8,998 nucleotides of DNA, taken from NCBI GenBank assembly GCA_027592485.1, contig JAQCKL010000150.1, positions 1 through 8,998 of the forward strand, read 5' to 3'. Within the stretch, counting starts at the first letter, position 1. The number at the start of each line of letters is the position of its first letter. Source of the stretch: Cyanobacteriota bacterium. GTDB taxonomy: Bacteria > Cyanobacteriota > Cyanobacteriia > Phormidesmidales > Phormidesmidaceae. This document shows positions 1 to 5,451 of the stretch, piece by piece. The position numbers and the translations under genes were made by a program. Below the pieces are notes generated by a model. The model was not told the DNA's origin, ran no database searches, and was given only the letters and a program-made list of their open reading frames with translations.

Positions 1-11
1 GGGTCTCGAAG

Positions 12-35
12 CCCTGGTTCCTTAAACCCTGGTTC
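12..35. repeat. short direct repeat CCCTGGTTC x2
   Basis: The 9-mer CCCTGGTTC occurs at 12-20 and 27-35, a 15-bp period, in the pyrimidine-rich stretch before the first gene. Nothing else is recognisable in positions 1-96: no convincing promoter and no coding frame. It may be a chance duplication. Confidence 0.4.
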
Positions 36-96
36 TAGCCCATAGCTTCTGAAGCCCCTATCGCCCTGCCCTCCCTGAATTACCCACTGTGCTCCC

Positions 97-984
97 ATGA
101 GTAAATCGATTTATGAACTGGTTGACGCGTTACCCACCCGTAACCTGACGGTATTTACCCTCAAGTCCCTCGATGCTTTTTTGCCAGGGCAATGGGAAAA
201 CCTAGTGGGTTTCGAGAAAACCATTCAAGTGGTGACGCGGGAAAAAGACGATGCCCTGATTCAGCAAATCGGCGAGCGGGCGATCCAACTCTTCAACGAC
301 AAATCCGAAGGGTATCAACGGGCCTTGTGGCTGTATCAGACCATCGACAGTACTGGTAGCGCCCTGGGGACGGCAGCTTTAGCCAATAAAGTGGGCGAAA
401 AAGTGCCGCTGCTGGGGTTTCTGAACAAGATCACCCCCAAGCCAGAAAAGGCTCAAACCATCGATCTATCGCTCAAGCTGGTCACAGAGGTCGTCGCCTT
501 CTGCTCCATTAACGGTTTGCCCGGAGATAGCCTCCGGGACTTTGTTCGGGCCTTGGGAGACTATGGTGGTGAGTCCCTGGTGCGGATGACAGCCTTGGTT
601 TGCTTTGATGGTTTGGTGCCCTTAGGCCCCAATTTTATTAAGGCAGCCCAGCGATCAATTTCGAATCTCACCCCCAAAGATTTGGAAAATAACAATACGT
701 TTAAACAGATCCAAAAGGTGCTGCCAGGAAAGTCCAGCCAAGATAAGCTCAGCTTTATTGAAGCCAGCTTTAATTCCACCAAGGACTGGATGGGGGATCT
801 AGTCGCCTCTAAAGGCATCACCCCCCAGAAGGTGAGTAAAAATCTCCAAGGCTTTATCGACTTTACCGATGACAAGGCCGATTACCTAGGGGCCTTTTTG
901 GATATGCCCACCAACTACTATGAGCACACGGGCATCCAGACCTTAGCGCGTCGATTGATCGAGCGGGCCGTAGCCGAAATTTAG
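97..984 (+). CDS. conserved hypothetical protein, 295 aa, function unknown
   Basis: I do not recognise a characterised family. The frame is open for 295 codons from ATG to TAG, with base composition like the neighbouring genes. No Shine-Dalgarno sequence is visible before the ATG, which is common in cyanobacteria, so the start rests mainly on frame length and the plausible N-terminus (MSKSIYELVDALPTRN). There is no signal peptide and no clear membrane helix. The moderately hydrophobic parts (around residues 85-110 and 125-180) contain Gly, Pro and charged residues and look like a mixed, mostly helical soluble fold. The C-terminus (about 255-295) is rich in charged and aromatic residues. No catalytic signature was seen. 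It stands alone on the plus strand and converges on the SulA-like gene, so no operon partner helps with function. The reading frame is very likely real; its role is open. Confidence 0.85.
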   Translation: MSKSIYELVDALPTRNLTVFTLKSLDAFLPGQWENLVGFEKTIQVVTREKDDALIQQIGERAIQLFNDKSEGYQRALWLYQTIDSTGSALGTAALANKVGEKVPLLGFLNKITPKPEKAQTIDLSLKLVTEVVAFCSINGLPGDSLRDFVRALGDYGGESLVRMTALVCFDGLVPLGPNFIKAAQRSISNLTPKDLENNNTFKQIQKVLPGKSSQDKLSFIEASFNSTKDWMGDLVASKGITPQKVSKNLQGFIDFTDDKADYLGAFLDMPTNYYEHTGIQTLARRLIERAVAEI

Positions 985-999
985 TCTGCCTGAGACTCT

Positions 1000-1021
1000 G
1001 GGCCTAGAACGCTGTAGGCCC
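1000..1021. terminator. possible terminator hairpin after the 295-aa gene
   Basis: GGGCCTA at 1000-1006 pairs perfectly with TAGGCCC at 1015-1021 around an 8-nt loop, starting 15 nt after the TAG stop at 984. The downstream sequence (CTTGCTC) has only a weak U-run, so intrinsic termination is plausible but not strong. A smaller GTCT/AGAC hairpin (984-987 with 993-996) sits directly on the stop codon. Confidence 0.45.
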
Positions 1022-1080
1022 TTGCTCAATCGCCACGGCAAAAAAACTGATGACGGGATCAAGCAAACTGACGGAAATCT

Positions 1081-1100
1081 CCCCGCCTCGGGAGGCGGGG
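1081..1100. terminator. strong GC-rich hairpin between convergent genes
   Basis: CCCCGCCT at 1081-1088 pairs perfectly with AGGCGGGG at 1093-1100 around the tetraloop CGGG. It lies in the 189-bp gap between two converging genes, where a bidirectional terminator is expected. There is no clean U-run on the plus side. On the minus strand the hairpin is followed by AGATTTCC, which is weakly T-rich. A dispersed palindromic repeat is the alternative. Confidence 0.45.
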
Positions 1101-1173
1101 CCGGGGTGGGTCAGGTCCTGGGCGATTAACCGGAAACCCACCCCTAGCCCTTCTCAAGAGGGGAAGTTACGGG

Positions 1174-2079
1174 TTAAGTGACTACGGCCTTCATGGCATC
1201 GGTGACCTGCGGATACTGATAGGTAAACCCAGTGGCTTGGGTGCGTCTTGGTAGGACTTTTTGCCCCTTGAGCACCACCACTGCGGCATCTCCCAGCAAT
1301 GTTTCAATCACAAAGTCGGGTACCGGCAACCAGGAGGGACGGTTTAAGGCTTGTCCTAGGGCTTCACAGGCCGTGGCCATGGTCACTGGGTGGGGAGCCG
1401 TAGCATTGTAAGTACCCTGCATCTGCTTATCCGTCAGGGCCTGGATCAACAGACTGGTTAGATCCGTTAGGGCAATCCACGAAAACCATTGCCGCCCGCT
1501 ACCGATTGGCCCTCCGGCAAACATGCGAAACGGTGTTAGCATTCGCCCCAATGCCCCACCCTGGCCCAACACAATGCCAATGCGAGGAATCACGAGGCGT
1601 ACCCCAGTCGCTTCAACACCTTTAGCAGCAGCCTCCCAGTCTTGGCAGAGCTGTGAGAGAAAGTCGGTGGCCATCGGGATACTGAGTTCATCAAATACGG
1701 CGGTTTCGCTGGTGCCGTAATAGCCGATCGCCGAAGCACTCACCAATACCGATGGTTTGGGGTTGGCCGCCGCGATCGCCTCAACCAGGATTTGGGTGGT
1801 AGTAATCCGGCTCTCCCGCAGTTGCTGTTTATAGGCTGGGGTCCAGCGCTCGGCAATGGGCGTACCCGCCAAGTTCACCACGCCGTCACATCCTTCTAAA
1901 GACTGCTGCCAGTCCCCCAGGGCCAGCGGGGTATAGGGAACAATGGTGATTTCCGGAAAGAGGCGTCGGGCCTTGGACGCGTTACGGGCCAATACCACCA
2001 CCCCATGGCCGTCCTGCTGTAACCGTTGGACGAGATGACGCCCAATAAATCCTGTGCCCCCGGTGATGGCAACTTTCAT
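1174..2079 (-). CDS. TIGR01777 family NAD(P)-binding epimerase-like protein (YfcH / SulA-like)
   Basis: This is an atypical extended short-chain dehydrogenase of the TIGR01777/YfcH family, 301 aa and full length. The Rossmann fold opens at residues 4-13 with the dinucleotide motif G7-x-x-G10-x-x-G13 (ITGGTGFIG). The family signature SASAIGYYG lies at 114-122. RIGIVLGQGGALGRM (166-180) and GSGRQWFSWIALTD (193-206) are equally typical. Residues about 251-298 form the C-terminal DUF1731-type domain (LPVPDFVIETLLGDAA, then VLPRRTQATGF). The substrate is unknown in the family. The plant chloroplast homologue and its cyanobacterial counterpart have been called SulA or GC1 and linked to cell or plastid division; that link is literature knowledge and is not visible here. 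The ATG is preceded by GAGGAG (2093-2088) with 8-nt spacing, the best ribosome binding site of this block. It is last in a same-strand series, 59 bp after the response regulator. Confidence 0.93.
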   Translation of the reverse strand: MKVAITGGTGFIGRHLVQRLQQDGHGVVVLARNASKARRLFPEITIVPYTPLALGDWQQSLEGCDGVVNLAGTPIAERWTPAYKQQLRESRITTTQILVEAIAAANPKPSVLVSASAIGYYGTSETAVFDELSIPMATDFLSQLCQDWEAAAKGVEATGVRLVIPRIGIVLGQGGALGRMLTPFRMFAGGPIGSGRQWFSWIALTDLTSLLIQALTDKQMQGTYNATAPHPVTMATACEALGQALNRPSWLPVPDFVIETLLGDAAVVVLKGQKVLPRRTQATGFTYQYPQVTDAMKAVVT

Positions 2080-2086
2080 GGTCTTT

Positions 2087-2095
2087 ACTCCTCAC
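2087..2095 (-). promoter_or_regulatory. Shine-Dalgarno of the SulA-like gene, complementary to the Yfr1 core
   Basis: On the minus strand this site reads GTGAGGAGT. It contains the GAGGAG ribosome binding site of the SulA-like gene and starts 16 nt upstream of its ATG. It is a perfect 9-nt complement to ACTCCTCAC, the first nine bases of the Yfr1 core at 8870-8880. A weak promoter-like pair, TTGCCA then TATCAG with 16-nt spacing, lies just upstream on the minus strand. Regulation by Yfr1 is my inference; the match is seen directly. Confidence 0.55.
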
Positions 2096-2138
2096 TGATA
2101 GCGGCGGCGATCCATCTGGCAACGCCCTCCCTTTCAGC

Positions 2139-2819
2139 CTATCGTCCTAAGCGGTATCCCTTGCCATAAATGGTATGAATTAGGGGTGGTGCCCCAGGGG
2201 GCTCCAACTTACGACGGAGGAGGCGAATCTGAGCAGCTAGAACATTACTGTTGGGGGTTTCAGTCTCCCCCCAAATCGCTTGGTAAATTTGCCCATGGGA
2301 CAAAACTTGATTGCCATGGCGCATGAAATAGGCCAGCAGCCGAGTCTCCTTGTCAGAAAGTTCGATTCCATGGCCCTGGCGATAGGCTCGCTGGTTGGCC
2401 TCATCCAACTCCCAGTCCCCAAACCGCAACCGTTCTAGCTCTTCAGGGGGCTCTAAGGTGGGGGGGCGACGCAATAATGCCCGCACCCGCGCTAACAACT
2501 CTCGCAGTTCAAAGGGTTTGATTAAATAGTCATCGGCCCCAGCATCGAGCCCCGCCACCCGATCATCAACGGTATCTTTGGCGGTCAAAAATAAAACAGG
2601 GGTGGCATCACCGTGGGATCGCACATGGCGGCAAATGTCTAGCCCGCTCACCTGGGGCAGCATCCAGTCTAGAATCAGCAGATCATAGGTGCCCTGTTGG
2701 GCGAGGCGATCGCCCATATCCCCGGCAGTAGCCACATCCACTGCATACCCTTCTCGCCTCAGCAGGTGGCCCAAGGGTTCAGCCAGTTCGACCTCGTCGT
2801 CCACTAAAAGAATACGCAT
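2139..2819 (-). CDS. rppA: OmpR/PhoB-family response regulator, RppA-like
   Basis: This is a 226-aa DNA-binding two-component response regulator. The receiver domain (about 1-115) has the acidic pocket D7, D8 and E9, the phosphoacceptor D51 in LLILDWMLP, the conserved T79 in FLTAKD and K101 in IKPFELRELLARVRALLRR. The winged-helix trans_reg_C domain (about 128-226) has ELSDKETRLLAYFMRHGNQV, the recognition region SNVLAAQIRLLRRKLE and the terminal wing IHTIYGKGYRLG. All key residues are intact, so it should be phosphorylated and bind DNA. The sequence resembles proteins annotated RppA in cyanobacteria (redox/pigment or nickel response); the symbol is moderately certain, the family is certain. 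No histidine kinase is adjacent; the neighbour upstream is a Ser/Thr kinase, 121 bp away on the same strand. No strong ribosome binding site precedes the ATG. Confidence 0.94.
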   Translation of the reverse strand: MRILLVDDEVELAEPLGHLLRREGYAVDVATAGDMGDRLAQQGTYDLLILDWMLPQVSGLDICRHVRSHGDATPVLFLTAKDTVDDRVAGLDAGADDYLIKPFELRELLARVRALLRRPPTLEPPEELERLRFGDWELDEANQRAYRQGHGIELSDKETRLLAYFMRHGNQVLSHGQIYQAIWGETETPNSNVLAAQIRLLRRKLEPPGAPPLIHTIYGKGYRLGR

Positions 2820-2914
2820 ACTGGGATGGTAAGGGAACTGTAGCTGGGCCTTGGGACTGCTGTGTTGAAAGGGCTATGGTTTGCCGGGGGCTATCTTCTG
2901 AATCAGATCTGGGC

Positions 2915-2944
2915 CATCAGCGACCCTAACATCAGTGACCCTAA
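2915..2944. repeat. 15-bp tandem duplication spanning the kinase stop codon
   Basis: CATCAGCGACCCTAA (2915-2929) is followed directly by CATCAGTGACCCTAA (2930-2944), with one mismatch. The second copy contains the reverse complement of the kinase TAG stop (2941-2943), so the end of the gene and the first downstream bases appear to have been duplicated once. No terminator is evident in the remaining kinase-regulator gap (2820-2940), which leaves read-through into the regulator possible. Confidence 0.7.
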
Positions 2945-4461
2945 TACGAAGCTTCCAACTGTTGCAAGACCTTCGCTTTGAGGTTGGTGTTGAGCTCGTT
3001 CTTCAGAATCTCTTTGCTACTGTTAGGGTTGCCTACGGAAGGATGGGTTCTAGCGGCCATCACCCATTCCTGGAGAAGTTTCCGCTGGGGTAGGGCCACG
3101 CTGCAGGGCACCACATGGGCACACCGATGTGGGTTTTCGGTTGTGAAGAATAAAATCTTGTACTGACCGGTTTTCCCAATCAGAAAGGCCATCTCTTGGC
3201 CGGCATTTGTTTTTAAGTCCAAGTAGCAAGGTAGCCAACGGGGACCATATTGGGCGTTGTACAGGACCGTTAGCCACAGCACCATGGGATGGGGAGACAT
3301 GGTGCAAATGAAATTGTTGTAGCGACTGCCCAGGAGGCGTTTTTCCACTTCTAACTGGGGCAACATTACCCACAGCGTAGACAAGGTACGCTGGCTGGTG
3401 GGCAGGGCATGGGGGAAAACAATCTCCGCGATCGGTTTGTTTTTAGGCCAAGAGGTGAGGCGGCAAAGGTCGTCCTCAGACTCAGGGGCCTTGTCTTCAG
3501 AGGTCGGCTTCTTAACAACCGGCAAGCGGGATAGGGTGGCCCCAATCCGTTGGCCAATCCGAAACCCGGTGCCAAAGCGCTGATCAAGGGGCTCTAGGGC
3601 TTGGAGAATGTCGGTAACGGTTTGGGGCCGATTTTCTGGCTTCTTGGCGAGGCAGTCCATGATCAGCGCTTCTAAGGTCTTCGGAACCCTGAGGGTGGGA
3701 TCTACCTCGCTGATGGATTTGGGGGGTTGGGAATGGTGGGCTTTATACCATCCCCCAAAGGTATGGCTACTGGCTCGCAACGGTAACTTGCCGCTCAGCA
3801 TCTGAAACATCATCATGCCGAAGCTGTAGATGTCAGAGCGGCTATCCAGTTCTCGACCTTCCATTTGCTCGGGAGAGGCGTAGGCTAATGTCCCCATAAA
3901 GGAACTGGTTTGATCGGTATCCGCTTGCATGAGCTTGGCAATACCGAAGTCTAGGATTTTGGCCAGCTCTCCTAGGGTTGGGTCTTGGGTGACCAAAATA
4001 TTGCTGGGCTTGATATCGCGATGAATGATCGGTACGGGCTGTTCCTGGCCTTTGACCCGGATGCCATCATGGGCAGACTTTAACCCCAAACCAATTTGAC
4101 GGGTGAGTCCCAAAAAACGAGGTACCGGCAAGGGATGTTGATGAATCATTTTGCTGAGGCTGTCACCCCGCAAGTACTCCATCACATAAAAGGGCACATC
4201 ATCTTCGCTGACGCCATAGTCGGTGACCCGTACGACGTGGATGCTCCGTTGCCCCAACTGCGCACAGGTGGTGGCTTCCACCACGAAGCGATCGCGCATT
4301 TTGTTGTTTAGCAGGGTTTGGGATAGGAACTTGACTGCGACCATGACCCCACCTAGCAGGGTATCTTCGGCCAGATATACCCGCCCCATGGCCCCTTGCC
4401 CCAGCATGTCGGCTAGCTCATAGCGGTTTGCTAGTTTTCGTCCGATATTGGGATCTGACAT
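2941..4461 (-). CDS. serine/threonine protein kinase (Hanks type), cytosolic, with cyanobacterial C-terminal domain
   Basis: This is a 506-aa eukaryotic-type protein kinase with a complete catalytic domain at about 14-290. It has the glycine loop GQGAMG (21-26), ATP-binding K44 in VAVK, helix-C E62, catalytic loop HRDIKPSN with D149, metal-binding D171 in DFG, an activation segment with Thr/Ser 182-191, SPE at 196-198, helix-F D210 and the late Arg R278. It should be active. A Ser/Glu/Asp-rich linker (about 319-331) leads to a C-terminal region (about 345-480) rich in Trp, Cys and aromatic residues (PQLEVEKRLLGSRYNNF, WLPCYLD, RCAHVVPC) that matches no domain I can name. It resembles the tail of cyanobacterial kinases such as SpkF, judged from memory, so no symbol is given. 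There is no transmembrane helix or PASTA repeat, so it is probably soluble. The ATG has a poor ribosome binding site. The response regulator follows on the same strand. Confidence 0.94.
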   Translation of the reverse strand: MSDPNIGRKLANRYELADMLGQGAMGRVYLAEDTLLGGVMVAVKFLSQTLLNNKMRDRFVVEATTCAQLGQRSIHVVRVTDYGVSEDDVPFYVMEYLRGDSLSKMIHQHPLPVPRFLGLTRQIGLGLKSAHDGIRVKGQEQPVPIIHRDIKPSNILVTQDPTLGELAKILDFGIAKLMQADTDQTSSFMGTLAYASPEQMEGRELDSRSDIYSFGMMMFQMLSGKLPLRASSHTFGGWYKAHHSQPPKSISEVDPTLRVPKTLEALIMDCLAKKPENRPQTVTDILQALEPLDQRFGTGFRIGQRIGATLSRLPVVKKPTSEDKAPESEDDLCRLTSWPKNKPIAEIVFPHALPTSQRTLSTLWVMLPQLEVEKRLLGSRYNNFICTMSPHPMVLWLTVLYNAQYGPRWLPCYLDLKTNAGQEMAFLIGKTGQYKILFFTTENPHRCAHVVPCSVALPQRKLLQEWVMAARTHPSVGNPNSSKEILKNELNTNLKAKVLQQLEASY

Positions 4462-4838
4462 TACGGCAAAGATCGGCCTCAGAAATCAATCAAAATATAG
4501 GGTTGATAGCGAAACTGACTTTGAGTGAAGTCAGTTGCCCCCCTGCTTATTATCAGGGTAGCCAGCGGAAGATCCTCAGAACATAGCGCTAGCTGTTTTG
4601 CTGGGGACACCTAGGATCGCTCTGATCCGTAGGGCAGAAGCAAAATGGCTGGCAGTGTTGTCCTAACCGGACTGGCGACTGTTACAAAGACAGCGTGACC
4701 AGACTCAGATTCAATAGCTCATGCTTTAACGCATTGTAGCGACTTAATGAGTTTGGAAATCGCTGAGGGGGTCGTATCAGCAGCCATACGGGCTCATTGT
4801 ACCCAGCTGTAATGCCGTCTATCGAACGAGTCCATACC
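4462..4838. other. 377-bp intergenic region upstream of the kinase gene
   Basis: No gene is supported here. Frames on both strands are short and lack ribosome binding sites; the longest small candidates are about 17-22 codons. The region holds the 3' flank of the 150-aa gene and the presumed promoter of the kinase gene. On the minus strand two AT-rich -10-like hexamers occur: GATAAT (complement of 4549-4554) and TATATT (complement of 4494-4499). Neither has a convincing -35 partner. A perfect dyad lies between them. Confidence 0.6.
4513..4536. promoter_or_regulatory. perfect 9-bp inverted repeat upstream of the kinase gene
   Basis: AACTGACTT (4513-4521) and AAGTCAGTT (4528-4536) are exact reverse complements separated by the 6-nt spacer TGAGTG. 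The dyad lies 52-75 bp upstream of the kinase ATG, between two candidate -10 hexamers on the minus strand. It could be an operator for a dimeric regulator or a hairpin in the 5' leader. Purine-poor flanks without a U-run make a terminator unlikely. Confidence 0.5.
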
Positions 4839-5291
4839 TTACATCTGTCGAGCGAGGGTTGCTTCCATGGCAGTGGTGAGATAGTGACCCGCCATGATGC
4901 CGCTAGACAGATGGTAATGATCGCTATCGAGGCGGTGCAGGGTCTCAAACCCAGTACGCCGTTGCCGATCATTCAGGGCCCAATACCGCTGAACAATGGA
5001 CTCGGGGGCCACCCATCCTTCTCCCTCGACGCGACCCAACTGACTATGTTGCAGAACAAATGTGTACTGGCGATCGCTACTGGTTAAGCGACCGCGATAT
5101 TGCAAGGCAATGGTTTCGACGTCGTCCGCCGTGGGGAATCCCAATTTCATGACCATCGTGAACCAATCATCGCGGCTCCAAGCCACCAAAATCGCCCCCC
5201 TTACCGATAGGGGAGGGGTGCTGACATCACGCGCTAGCCAGGTCCCTTCTAGGGTCCAGCGGCCCGGCTCAATTAGGAATGTATGCTCCAC
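4839..5291 (-). CDS. conserved hypothetical protein, 150 aa, GTG start
   Basis: I cannot assign a function. The start is GTG at 5291: an in-frame TGA lies 24 nt upstream and no other start codon lies between. GGGGAA sits about 8 nt before it as a ribosome binding site. The N-terminal 100 residues alternate short strands with turns (FLIEPGRWTLEGTWL, GAILVAWSRDDWFTMVMKLGF, RQYTFVLQHSQLGRVEGEGW), which suggests a small beta-barrel or lipocalin-like fold. The C-terminal part (QRYWALNDRQRRTGFETLHR, HYHLSSGIMAGHYLTTAMEA) is rich in Arg, His and Tyr and could bind a ligand, but this is only a reading of composition. There is no signal peptide or membrane segment. It resembles proteins conserved across cyanobacteria, judged from memory. 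It follows anmK on the same strand, with a possible small ORF between them. Confidence 0.85.
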   Translation of the reverse strand: MEHTFLIEPGRWTLEGTWLARDVSTPPLSVRGAILVAWSRDDWFTMVMKLGFPTADDVETIALQYRGRLTSSDRQYTFVLQHSQLGRVEGEGWVAPESIVQRYWALNDRQRRTGFETLHRLDSDHYHLSSGIMAGHYLTTAMEATLARQM

Positions 5292-5315
5292 CCAATATTC
5301 CCCAAATATCTTTGT

Positions 5316-5423
5316 TCAAGGTGTTACTTCATCCGATGCGGATGATTTCCTAGACTCGTTGAATGTATTGAGGATGGCTTCACCTCCCATGGGGTTTAGC
5401 CCCAAGGCCAGCGCCGCTTCCAT
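5316..5423 (-). CDS. possible 35-aa small ORF between anmK and the 150-aa gene
   Basis: In the 160-bp gap after anmK an ATG at 5423 opens a frame of 35 codons ending in TGA at 5316 (MEAALALGLNPMGG near the N-terminus, SSASDEVTP at the C-terminus). It starts 29 nt after the anmK stop and ends 24 nt before the GTG of the 150-aa gene, so it would fit a minus-strand operon. The composition looks protein-like (amphipathic helix, then an acidic Ser-rich tail). There is no good ribosome binding site and I recognise no homologue, so it may be a chance frame or the remnant of a gene. Confidence 0.3.
   Translation of the reverse strand: MEAALALGLNPMGGEAILNTFNESRKSSASDEVTP
5329..5345. promoter_or_regulatory. 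7-bp dyad TCATCCG-ATG-CGGATGA upstream of the 150-aa gene
   Basis: TCATCCG (5329-5335) and CGGATGA (5339-5345) are exact inverted copies around a 3-nt centre, 38 bp upstream of the GTG start of the 150-aa gene. It could be an operator or a small hairpin. It also lies inside the possible small ORF, so coding constraint or chance are alternatives. Confidence 0.35.
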
Positions 5424-5451
5424 TACACCACATGGACTTAAGATTACTGCG

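Noticed and set aside
1050..1181. Plus-strand frame of 43 codons (ATG at 1050) in the convergent gap
   Set aside because: It runs through the GC-rich hairpin into the 3' end of the SulA-like gene, has no ribosome binding site and a low-complexity Pro/Gly/Ser composition. It is most likely a chance frame.
4462..4838. Possible tRNA or small RNA in the kinase upstream region
   Set aside because: No cloverleaf, no TTCGA-type T-loop with matching acceptor arm and no terminator-linked hairpin were found; only short dyads.
4682..4972. Minus-strand frame of 96 codons overlapping the 150-aa gene
   Set aside because: It overlaps a better gene in another frame of the same strand, has no ribosome binding site and its composition is not protein-like.
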